DNA of 64,000 bases. Origin: Pezizomycotina sp. ARF18 (Eukaryota > Ascomycota). The notes beneath the pieces were generated by a model. The model ran no database searches and was not told the DNA's origin. It saw only the letters and a program-made list of their open reading frames with translations. The stretch covers positions 53,534 through 117,533 of the forward strand of contig AZLU01000080.1 in assembly GCA_002224055.1 (NCBI GenBank). Reading direction: 5' to 3'. This document shows positions 1 to 11,179 of this stretch, piece by piece; within the stretch, counting starts at the first letter, position 1, and the number at the start of each line of letters is the position of its first letter. The position numbers and the translations under genes were made by a program.

Positions 1-3000
1 TTTTCCAGCCTATAAATCAACAGGATTAGAAATGTTGGACATCTTTTTAGAGCCTTTGGCCGCGGTTAAGTAATCATCAACGCCCATGCCCAACAAGGTC
101 ACATTAAGACTTCAACCTCTATATTTACCACGAATTTACCCTTCGTCTGATAGCGACAAAACTTACCGGCCTTTTCGTTGAAGGCTGGCAACCCTTTTTT
201 TGGCTTCTCAAAAAGTTGTACAAAATCAACGGACTTTCCACAATGTGGAGCCTCCAGCTTTCGCACTTTATTCTACCTCTAGCCTCTGCTCTTATATTCC
301 TTCGTCCTTCTATGATTTTCCTTTGGCCCAAAAATTATTATTATTTATTTATTTTTATCATTTTTTATAATATCCACTTCAACACGCTATTGAAAGCATC
401 TATTTAATTTCTCTTCGTTTCCATCTAAATCGTTATTAGTTTGTGACTCAATATCTTCTCTCCGGTTCAATTATCATCAGCATGTTCTTCGATCTCCGCA
501 TTTTCATAATTCATTCATTTGTTTCATTCCCTTTGTCTCCGTTGCTTCACTATATTCTCTTCGTTCTTTTTCGTTTCCAGCGACATTATTAGTTCATCAT
601 TCTCTTTGTGGCGTTCCCGTGAGGTCATTCTTCTCTATCATTCATATTCGTCTGCTTTCAGTCTTCTCTTCTTGTTAGCGTGTTTATTTCATTAATCAAT
701 TAGTTTCATAGATGTAAACTTGTGAAATTGCAGAGCTGTTTCTTGCGCTCAAAACCCCCTCCTTCCCCTTCTTTTTTTTCTTTGTCCGAATCTTCTTACC
801 AAATTATTCTTTTCTATCTGTACACAGTTTGTTATGCTTTCTCCTCTTTATTTCCCCAATCCTCAATCTTTCCTCTCTACTCGATGATTCTAAGGCATGA
901 ACAATTTTTGCAACGGAATGTATATCCATCCCGATGTCCACGGTCAAAGTTCCGTTCCTGTCTTCCATCAACCGGCCTTTCTCCATCCTCCTCTCCATTT
1001 TTGCCCGGGTGTATTCTGATGTTCAGATTCCCAATAAGTTGTTCCTTGAAAAGAAGTACATTACATATTATTTCTATGTATTATATTGATACCATGGTGA
1101 TATGATACCATATCTATGTCATTTTATGTCATTTTTTTTTCTTTCCGCAAATGCAAATATTTTACCAGCAGGTGCTGGTTACAGTTATTCTTGTACCTAC
1201 TGTACGTTTGATAAAATTTTCTTAACTGGCTACTCTTGTCTATTATTCTTTGGTGGAAAATAGATTAACAGAGATTAGTCTCCCTACGAAGTAGGCGGAG
1301 AGATGAACAAAATGTGTTTTTTTCTTCAATCAACTATAAATCAAAAAAGAAACGGACCGTCGGTCTTTTGTTTCTGATATACAGTGTTTAGCGTGATTAA
1401 GGAACGAATCACAAGTTGTCTTGACTGATATCTTGGAGTTACACAGACATCACTATAGTGCATTTAAGATATATAATATGTGGAGGGAAAATATCCGCTT
1501 GTAGCTTATCTTATAATATTTGGAATGTTTATAGAGCCCTAATCGTAACTAACGGAAGTATCAAACGGTTTGATATTGCTATATTTTGACCGTTGCCCGA
1601 GCGCTAGGATTATGAGTTCCAGAAACGAAGAATCGAATTCCAGTCCGCTTCCAGAAGTCATAGAATATTGTTTAATAAAGGACGGGGAATATATTTCTCT
1701 TCAACTTTTTTCCCTTTTTCGATCAACTGATCATGTTTCTGATATCTTCATTTCGTGTTCGTGTTACCACGTATGTACCAACATGTTATGATTGGATCGA
1801 TATCTACTGTGTGAAAATGAAGGTCAAAGGATACGAGTTGAGTATGCATTGATATTTGGGTTCCCTAAACCGTAGAGGTATTTTATCCAGGTCAAAAAAG
1901 CAGTAATATACAGAGCTGTCATTCTCATTTCGTGACATTCTAGAGCAACAAGTCTCGTATAAAAAAAAAAAAAAATTTTTTTTAATTCATCATGTCGACA
2001 TTATGTCAATGTTCAAACCAGGGTAGTAGGAAAGAACCCGATATTCAAAACTCAGTATTTAGGGAAAAAAAAAAATACATTTAAGGTATATCGAGAGAAT
2101 CAAATCAAACCAGCCCTTTAAAAGTCAAAGTCGAGTTCGCCCATTGCTCAATTGAGGCGGATACCGTAGAAATCATAATCAATAATTATAAGAGGCATTG
2201 CAAGGGATTCGAAGCTCTCCAAAGTCAACCCCAGGAGCTTAATACTCTAATTCAATCAAAGAATGAATCTTCGAACAAACGAAGAGCCAAGAGACTGAGC
2301 GACGTTCGACGTGGAATAATATTTGGAAGCTTAACAGTATATAGAGAAGACCAATGTATTTCCGTATGAACAGCACTCGCAGAATCAGAATCCCTGTAAC
2401 ATGTTGAATATCGCAATTTTCCTGCTCCCATAAAATAAAAATTCCAAGGTGCTTTCTCATGGGCACCAACCTCCTTGCTCTCCCGCACTTTGTCGCCACT
2501 ACACTGGCTCCTCACTATTGCGGAGCGTTACGTCCTTGCTATATTTACTTTAAGATTCGCCCGCCTGCTGGTTCAATGATAGTACAGCAAAAGTCCCACT
2601 AGCCTTCTCGGATAGGCTCCCGTAAGCTGCTTTACCCCGGCAGGTTTTCCTCTTAACTAAATCTAGGAGCGCGGCTTTCATGATACATTTTCACCCATCT
2701 GATGATGAGTTCCTAGCAGTAGCAATACTATTGATACACCCGGTACCACCCACCGGTACCACCCACCCGCTACGGGTTCAGTCGAAGCTACTCACTCTCG
2801 CGGCTGGCGCAGCGAGTTTGTTACAGGTGGTTGAGGGCTAATAAGAAGGGTAGTAATGCGGATTTGGCATACGCGCGACGAAGGTGGCGATTGTTGGCAT
2901 TTCAAGAAGCATAAAATTTCCGGAGAGTGACACCTTCTGTATCAACTTGTGGGGTTGACAAATCTACGTCTGTGAGCAGTACAAAAGCATCAACGCGTGA

Positions 3001-5411
3001 AGGTGCCGGCTTTGGGACTAGCGGTCCGGGCTGGCGCAATATATAAAGAAAGTCATCAGGTGTGGCTCCGTTAGTTGGGGCAGAACGGGTAACGTAGGTG
3101 CACTCTCCGGATTCGAAACCGCAGGCTAGAAGCGGGCGATTTTGGCTCCTAGTGAACTAGGGAACTACACTAGATTTATGGGTCAACATGTTGGCGGCGA
3201 GGGGAGTAAGTGGAACTGCGCAGGTTAAGTGACAAGCCAGCGATTTCACTTTTGAAAATTTCCGGAAGGGATTCAGAAAAGTAGAACAAGCTCGGGCGTG
3301 GAGATGCTAATTACTTGGTAAGTAGGTACTTACGGGGAAAGGACATCTCGTTATCTCTAGTGAACTTAATCAGTAAGGGGGAATAATATGTATCGTTCTC
3401 TTTTGTATTTATAGAATTTAGAAGATCCGGCGCATGTGTGAAACTACGATTTTCGTCTTTGTGAGCAACTACTTCAGGAAACTCAGGTCTTTAAGAACGC
3501 GACGGCAAGGTAAGCTCGTGTATAGAATGAATTGACGTTTTAAAAAAAAAGAACATTATATTAGAAGGTAGAGCTGGTAGTCTTTACAACTACCTAAGTA
3601 AACATTTGCTGTTACGAATATACTGTAAATTTACACACTTCAATTTTCTTTTCCAATATTTACTTTTGAAATTTATACTAATAGCTAGATCTTGTAGAAG
3701 GATGTATTACATTTGGCTTTCACAGAAACTAATTACACAGGCAGTTGTGCATAAGAAAGCTAATTCAATTGAAAAAGTTGGGAGTATCCTAGGTATATAC
3801 GTACAAAGGAACAGAGATTAGAGGGAAAGAACATAAAAGCGAAAAGCTATCTCTCTATATGATGTTCCTAGGATGGTATAAGTAGAATTAAAACATCATC
3901 ACGAGTTTCAATTTACAAAGTCTTCTTAGTGTGAATATAAAGATCGGAATATCGCCCCAAGGGGAAAAAAAATTACTGTATAATATATATATATATATAT
4001 ACGGTATTCGATTATGTGAGAGTTAAGCATTATATATAAAAAATGTCCATAGTTTCGCAGTTTTGAATCATAGATACTATTTTCTGCAATTACTTAACCG
4101 GTAATATAGAGAACTAGCGTCATATTAGTTATCTTGTGAATGTAATTATAGGATACTTGTTTATAACTCTATCCATCTACATTGAATATTTTATTCCACT
4201 CCTAACAATTGCGTATTCCATACCGATAAAAGATAAATTATGAAGGGTCACGGTTTTCAATCATAGAGAGATGCTTTTAAGGATCTTCTCGTCTGCCTGC
4301 GTAGGGGCGGGTACATTGCATACCCAACACACACCCCTGGACATAACCCCTACTACCTTAGACAATTGAAGATTATAACTCCTAAATGATATTCACAAAT
4401 GGTTTATCACGAACCCTTCACTGAACTGTCCATCAACGTAAGATTATCTAGATGAGGATGATAAATATTGCTTCGCGCATGGTATGTATATATAATATAT
4501 AGAAAAAAAAATATCCGCCCAGAATAGTTTATCGCTAGCGGAGCAAAAATAACAGAGATATATGCTATAGTACAGATTATATTAACGAAGTATTTATATA
4601 TACAGTACAATAAAAACATGATTGACATCATGTCTTGTTGAAAATCTAGGTTAGTAGTTTTAAAAAATGATACGAACGAAAAAAACCGACCTTGCCAAAG
4701 ATGAACGCCTTATTTATTGTTTCCCTCGCTTGTGCTAAATATATAAAATTCCCATGTTTCTTCCGAAAAAGGCCATGAAGGCAGGATAGGTCTAAAAAAG
4801 ATAATACTATCCCAAGGAAAAAATACCTTGGTATAAACAGAGATTGTTGTTTTTCGACTTATTAAAGGAATAAAAAGGACATGATATATGATAAAGGAAA
4901 TCAGGTAGAAGGATAAAAAGTTGACAGTCGGAGCCGATTATAGTCTAGTAAAGTGCCTGGGAGAAATTTGACGGTGCTATGCGTCGGCGCGCAAGTAGGT
5001 TAAAAAAGTTGAAGCGATCCGTTCGAAGGTATGGATTAATATGAGTAGAGTTGATGATCATGGAAACAGTAGAAAGAAACCAATAAATAATGCAGAAAGA
5101 GACGTATGTTTGAAGAGTGGAGTGGATAGTTGAAAAGAGCAAATCATGACGGCTAAATAACGTGATCGATGGTAAAATAGATGGATATAGACAAGTGAGA
5201 TGAGAGGAACTAGAATTCGATCAAATACTATTAAAACGAAAAGAGAAACGGAGGAAGCCGTATGCATTGAGTAACTCTTAATGACATATGACGGTTTTTC
5301 AACCAAAAAAAAAAAAAAATCGAATAGCGCGGTGAGAAACCCTAAAATCCGATGGTTGAAAAAAAGAATGGTAAACGAAGGAAAAAAAAAAAAAGTTTTT
5401 CCCTCTCGATA
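1..5411. other. A+T-rich gene desert with one GC-shifted block
   Basis: No gene can be supported here. The DNA is A+T-rich with many short T and A runs and a small AT microsatellite near 3983-4000. The ORFs that exist are short, lack conserved motifs and have no convincing splice sites. The stretch from about 2500 to 3330 is visibly richer in G+C than its surroundings yet has no long ORF. It holds a 13-bp direct duplication (ccggtaccaccca) near 2741-2768. It could be a decayed repeat or a non-coding RNA locus; nothing recognisable was found. Confidence 0.5.
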
Positions 5412-5629
5412 TTATTCGTCAAAGAGCGGATGTCGAAGCATAGAATCGCCGTTTTGATTTGGTGGAAGGTAGTGTGCGAAAAGATTTTGCCTGGTGGTGC
5501 CACGTTGTGGTCGAAGTATTAGACAATAGATATTAGAGTGTCGTGCGGTAAAAAGTGTGCCGACGAGTGAGCTCTCCAGACAAGCCTGCATGTATGCTTG
5601 CTTAGGCGAGATCCTTACACCCCAGACTT
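5412..5629 (-). CDS. Possible terminal coding exon, unknown protein
   Basis: The minus strand has an uninterrupted stretch of about 72 codons ending in TAA. It starts right after an acceptor-like CACCTAG at 5630-5636. The peptide is of mixed composition and not low complexity, and ends in ML-RHPLFDE after a TTRQNLFAHYLPPNQ segment, which looks more like protein than the surrounding AT-rich DNA does. I do not recognise the family and could not find matching upstream exons, so this may be the last exon of a gene or chance. No function is proposed. Confidence 0.3.
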
Positions 5630-6039
5630 CTAGGTGTGAAAAAATTGCGTGAAGGAGAGATACAGATAGACTAGGAGGGGTAAAAACTGGATTGGTACAT
5701 ATCAAACGACTGTAATAGTATGGAGGACCAGGCGGATAAAGTGAGGCGAAGCCTCAACTGAGCTCAGATAAAAGAATAGTGGAGAAAATGTAGAAGAAAA
5801 AAATTTGAACATGACAAGGGTATATTGGTATTCTATACAAATCTTCCATTCGGACTGTATAAAGGAAGATGAATCTCGAGAGAAAATTGTAAATCAAGGA
5901 AGAAAAAAACCCCAACAACTTTTCCGTGCAAAAATGACTGAAAGAAGGGCAGACGCTCAAAGAAACCAAACAATAAACAAGCTTTTGATTTTTTCTTTTC
6001 TTATAAGTATGTGATTTTCAATGCCAGTTTGTGATGTGT

Positions 6040-6138
6040 CCCGAGTATCCGACAATTTCAATCTGATGTGCGAGGGACAGATGCCCGAGTATCCGACAAC
6101 TTCAAATCTGCGCCAGCGAAGGATGTGCGAGGACAGAT
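6040..6138. repeat. Imperfect tandem repeat downstream of mdm34
   Basis: Two adjacent copies of a unit of about 44-55 bp. Each begins with cccgagtatccgacaa (6040 and 6084) and ends with a gatgtgcgagg...acagatg segment. The second copy carries an extra block of about 11 bases (around gcgccagcgaa). The repeat lies about 160 bp beyond the stop codon of mdm34, probably in or near its 3' untranslated region. Confidence 0.7.
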
Positions 6139-6298
6139 GCAAGAGAAAAAAATAAAGAATAATCTGTGGTTACAAGCAAAATAAGCAATGCACGACAACG
6201 CGACCGTTATGATGAAACGGTCACGAGAGAACATCATTTGTTTCAAGGAAGCTTGGTGACAAATTAGTTCTTTTTTTTTTCTTGCCTTTGCAAATTTC

Positions 6299-8319
6299 TT
6301 ACTGCGTGTAAGCTGGGGGTGGGATTCCTGCACTATCTTGAAGCCTCTGCCTTTCAATGGCGAACATCTCCTCGGCCTTCTCCCGTAATGCCCTTTCTTC
6401 AGCTAATCTCCTGGCCATTTCGCCGGCCACCTTCATCATCAACGCTTTCTCCGCAATTGACTCGAAGATGTAGACCTAGATTTGCCGAGTCATTATCGGT
6501 TTTTCTGGGGAAAGGGGGCATTGGCGAAGAGGCTGGTGGGAATGTTCGTCTCTTGTGATGAGGTTGAGATGAATGTGCCGCGCTGGACGCGTAGAGATCT
6601 TGCTGCGCAACATCCTGCGGATTGTAGCTAACCGATGCAGCCCTGGCTAGCCAGCACAGATGCACGATGATTTGGCGGGTTTGCCAAGAAAGGCCTGCCT
6701 CAGGCTGTAACGCCCCACCATCCAAGTCGAGCGTGCCATTAAAAATTCCTTTTCTTCTCATGGAACCGGAATTCGAGCGGCGCTCTTCGGGAAGATTTTG
6801 TGTTTGTAGGAGGAGATCGAGGCGGCGACGTCACCTCGCCTGTACTATCCTCTTCCGCAAAAGCATCCTGGACGTTTGTGCCGTCTCCGCTGTCCGCGGT
6901 GGAAGAATTTGCAACTGAGCTAGTGTCATCGTCCAGACCAGTCTTTGCCCTTCGGAGGTTTACCACCCTGGTTTTCTTTTTCTTGCCGTATGAACTGCTA
7001 GACCGAGTAACGGGGCGTCCGTTAGATCGAGACTGTTGGAGCTCCCCGAAAGAGATAAGGAAGAAGTCATGGAAACTAATCCTGGCCTTGTCCCAACCGG
7101 GCTATCGCAAGAATAATTGGACGAGGTAGACGATATCGGCGTCGCAGTGGATCGTTACGGTCGCCAGTCGTAGCCCATGCCCTAAAGATAGCGTCCCGGA
7201 TAGAGGGGGTAAACAAACTCAAAGTTCTCTGTGAATCCATGAGTGTTGCAAGGCGGAGAAGATTTTTCGACGAAAGGTATCGGACTCGGGGTCCATCCCG
7301 AAAGAATACGACGAGCTGCCTGTAGGAGAGTCCGAAGGCTCAGATAGATTTTCATACGATGATCGAGGCGTAAGGTACGTTGCGTTTGCTGTGGTGCTGT
7401 CCGCCCGTGTTGTTCAACGCCGAATCGAATTCATTTCCCCACCATTGTAAAGACAACCTGTGAATGATAGCGGGCAATTCTTCTTGGAATAGATTTCGTA
7501 ACTGCGTCTCGATTTCTTTCTGCAAATAGTCCTTGATGAATGTATCGAATCAAAGGTACTGCTGACTTTCAGTGTCTCCAACGGGTCGTTCCGGAAAACT
7601 AAGGTGATTCCCTTCGCTTTGAGAAAACCAAGATGACGAATCCAGAGAGCCGAAATTCGGATAGTGTGATCGTGAGAGGGATGGTGAGGGGTGACCTGAT
7701 GTCAGAGTTAAGAGCAGGGTTAGCTTGAATCCGTAATTCGCATTGTAAATTTATCTTCAACAGCGTCACAAAATTTTTTCTTCTCTTTTTTGCCACTCTC
7801 TATTTGCCATTCTCTTCGGAAAGGTGAAAGCTTACGATGCTGCGAGAGGTTGAGGACTGGTAAACGAAGGAGCGGTCGATAGGTATGTGTTTAGAGGATT
7901 CGCCTGTAGAGAAAAAAAAAAATCGTCATCAGCGAGCTGCTACCAAAATAGCATTATCTCACATTTTCGTCCGAAGAAATGGAAAAAAAAATTATTTTAA
8001 CGATAAAAGACATTCAAAACGTAATACCAAAAACCATAAGAATGACATACTTACCTGAACTCGAGTCTGTAGTGTCAGGTACGCATCGCCGTCGTACTGC
8101 ATCTTGAATATTCCTCTGAACCTGTCGTCGGCAAGGTCACCAATCTCCAAAATTTCCAACTCTGGCGGCTTCGTTCCAAGGTTCAGTTCGGACACCAAAA
8201 TGTCGGACACGATAATGGGAGGCTTTGGGGTCTTGTTTAGGGCCGTCGTGAGGAGATCTTTGGCGCGGGAGTAGAACTCCGAGTCCGCGGTGAGGGTGCC
8301 AGTTGAAGTTGAACGCCAT
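6299..8319 (-). CDS. mdm34: Mdm34, ERMES complex subunit
   Basis: Mdm34 is a subunit of the ER-mitochondria encounter structure (with Mdm10, Mdm12 and Mmm1). It sits in the mitochondrial outer membrane and carries a lipid-transferring SMP domain. The start MAFNFNW, followed by [34 protein letters not shown] and [19 protein letters not shown], is the family signature, and so is [23 protein letters not shown] in the second exon (seen at 7620-7715). A GTAAGT donor at 8054 ends exon 1 after TRVQ, and an acceptor near 7723 resumes at the ANP motif, giving an intron of about 330 bp. The middle ([27 protein letters not shown]) and the charged C-terminus ending PPPAYTQ at 6299 also fit. At least four one-base frame discrepancies occur (about 8297, 7720, 7608 and 7530) inside conserved text; I read them as sequence error because the protein is otherwise intact. 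Confidence 0.93.
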
Positions 8320-9247
8320 TTTTGAATATTGTTCTTTTTTGAAATGGAAGAAACCTTCGAGTGTTCTTATGTGTCCTTAAAATCGCAATTGTCGTATCAT
8401 CGAAAAGAGTTCTCCAAACATAAAAAATCCACAGAAGCCTTTTTTTCCTTTTATATAATTTTGAGCTAAGGCAGGTAACTATATAGATGTAGATAAATTT
8501 CCTTATCTATATATATGCGGGGTTGAAGAGGTTTAAAAAGGGGACTTGCGCCGATTTGCTGCTGTTTAAGAACCAGTTGGACAAGTGGGGCCCGTGGGCG
8601 AAGAGAAGGGTTTATCGGGAACAGAGAAAAAGGCGGGGGAGGGAAGGAATAAGAAACTCCGTCTGATCTGTCTAAGAATACAAATAATCTGGTGAATATA
8701 GACGACGCTGGGAGCAAGGGTCGATTGGGAGAGATGGCGTTGATGGATGTATCGCGTGAGGACTTTGAAAAGGTAAAGGAAAGATGGTAAGAAGAAACGG
8801 GATGTTTATGGTTAGGGTGTCTAAAGATAGTGGTGGGATCACGCGAATGGCCTGATACGGCGGGAGGACTAAGAAAAAAAAATACCTTATATTTTTCTTG
8901 ATCAGATGTTAACCGCAGGATACCCAGAAGCGAGAAGGAAGAGAAACGAGGAAAAGGATGAAAGAAAAGATACTGAAGAGTATTAAAAATGAAGTAATAC
9001 TATATATACAATCTTTTCCCTCCTTTTTTTTTTTTTACAATTCGTAATAAGTGAATGATGGGGGAATGAAGAATAAAGAGAAGAGGAAAAGGAAAGGAAA
9101 GGAGAGGGAGGTGAAAATTTTTTTATTGAAGAAATTAATATCAATAAAGGGAGGGAGAGAGGGAAAAAAAAATTTTTTTTTCTTCGCCTGGTTCTATTTC
9201 AAGAAGGAACAACGTAAAAAGAAAAAAAAAAAAAAGAAAAAAAGAAG

Positions 9248-9279
<32 letters not shown>

Positions 9280-9624
9280 AGAGCGAGCGTGGGATGTGTC
9301 TCGATTTGTGTTTGCGACGTGTTTCTGTGCGGGTGAGAGAGGGAGAAACTAGGATGGCAGAAAAACCGACAATCAATCACAGCCTTGCTTTTTTCTTAAC
9401 GTCGTCGGCAACAAGGAAAGAAAAAACAAATCACACTACCTCGATACTAAGCAAGTTCACTGTATAAAAGAAATCCAATAAGCTTGACGCTAAAAGAAGA
9501 GAAGTATCCGATGGCAAGTATCGGCGACCTATCACGGTCAACGTGAAAGTTTCCATGCAGAGAAGTTTAACAGTTCATCAGTCCAGTACCGTTTTTCTTA
9601 GAGACTTCTGGGAGCGTTTCTTTG
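8320..9624. other. mdm34 upstream region with polypurine tract
   Basis: No gene seen. The segment upstream of the mdm34 start is AT-rich. From about 9051 to 9290 the plus strand is almost pure purine (GGAAAGG-type runs, then about 60 bases dominated by A). ORFs reading through it encode only Lys/Arg/Glu or Phe runs and are not genes. Confidence 0.6.
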
Positions 9625-9745
9625 TTATTCATCTTCAATAACCTCACGGCGAACAGTTTCGCCAGTTTTCTTGTCAAGAATATCATTAGGCAAATTAATG
9701 GAAATTAATCCTTAATAGGCAATCGCACTTTTCCCTTATAAACAG
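9625..9745 (-). CDS. Possible C-terminal coding fragment
   Basis: On the minus strand a short stretch encodes ...INLPNDILDKKTGETVRREV and ends EDE before a TAA at 9625-9627. A second in-register piece just upstream reads PAVYKGKVRLPIKD, separated by one apparent frame slip of the kind seen in neighbouring genes. The composition is clearly protein-like, unlike the flanks. I could not identify the family or the upstream exons. It could be the last exon of a gene or a gene fossil. Confidence 0.3.
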
Positions 9746-11179
9746 CGGGACGTGAGAAAAAAACGGTTACTCTCCAAAATTAAATAAAATAAGGGATTTC
9801 AGGCACGATCACACAAGGGAGAAAAAATAAGGTAAAGAGATAACAGGGGAAGGATTGTTATCAATTTTCAGGAACGCGACTTTATTTTCATTAAAGGGAC
9901 CAAAAGCGTGACAATTCAATATATACAACCCTAGAGTGGGAAAGGGCTAGAACTATTTTACCGGTTACTGCTATCTGTGTTTCACGAAAATTTTGAGGGA
10001 TAATGTCGGTCGGCCGGAACAGATACCGGCGTAGGATTATTTTTCATCTCCTATTTCTGCCGAAAAAAAAATATATATATATAATGATGTAAGGCTCGTA
10101 CGGATAAAAGGTACTGTAACAAACGGAGATTTCGGAGGAGATCTCCGTTCATCGGGCATGCATGGGTTGCTCTTTGCCGAGTATCTTCGAGAACAGTCTT
10201 TCTTCTCAAGCTTATCAGGTGCAGGGCGAATCTAATATATGCAATATTAAATCAGTGTAATATATAACGAGCGTACCAGTCAGTACCAATCAAAAAATAA
10301 ATAAATAAATAAATTATTTTTTCTCATGCTATCAAACGCCTTGGTCATCGAAAGAAACGCACTCGCGTTTTGCAAAAAAAAAAAAAAAAAATCTTCGAAA
10401 CCTCCTTTAAACACTTATTATTATATGCGGAAGGAAGAACAAATCTTTTTTCGCATGAAAGGTCCTGGCTTTCAATTGAAATTCTTGACCTGCGACAAAA
10501 AAAAAAGCAAAATGTGAAGAGAAAGCGTCTATTTCGTCATTGCTGAACGATCTTCGGTAAAACGACTGGTAAATAGTAGAGCAGCCTTCAGGCTCTTTTT
10601 TTGGTCGATCTATTCGCTTTTGGAGCTACGAACGATACTCAATATTATTTTGAAAGGGGGGGGGGTCGTCCTTTGTTTTATTCTTCAAAGAATACCCATG
10701 TCCCGTTTCCGGGTAGCGATATTTCGAACACTTTTATCAATAGTATACGTACGATTGTAGTGAATACTCCTAGGTATAAAAAGAGCAAAAAAAAAAAGCA
10801 TTTGCACTATTTATACAGCTTAATCAAACACTCCGTAGAATACATATTTATAAAATAATGGTAACAGGAAGAACAAGAGATGCAATGCAGAGTAAAAAAA
10901 AATATAATACAAACTCCAAACCGCTTAATAAAGAACAAAGATTAATGAAGAACAAGAACATGAAGAAAACGATAACTCCCGTCATTTTTTTTTTTTGCAG
11001 TACGCCGAAAAAAAGAACCCAAAAAGAGAATGAAAATGTAATGATCAATCCAAAAAAGGGGCCGAAAAACAAAAAACAAGAGTAACATAAGATATGTACG
11101 AGAAGAAGAGTGAAGCTTAAAAGGTTGAAAAAAGTAAACAGTGAGGATTACAATGAAGAGCGCTGAAAAAAAAACTCGC
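9746..11179. other. AT-rich intergenic region with a small hairpin
   Basis: No gene supported. It contains many A and T runs and a perfect 9-bp inverted repeat: aacggagat at 10122-10130 and atctccgtt at 10141-10149, with a 10-base loop. The ORFs here are Lys-rich or Phe-rich by-products of base composition. Confidence 0.5.

Noticed and set aside
3105-3160. TTCGAA-containing stretch as a tRNA T arm
   Set aside because: No acceptor or anticodon stem can be formed around it.
9051-9467. 138-codon ORF through the A-rich tract
   Set aside because: Encodes almost only Lys/Arg/Glu around homopolymers; a by-product of composition.
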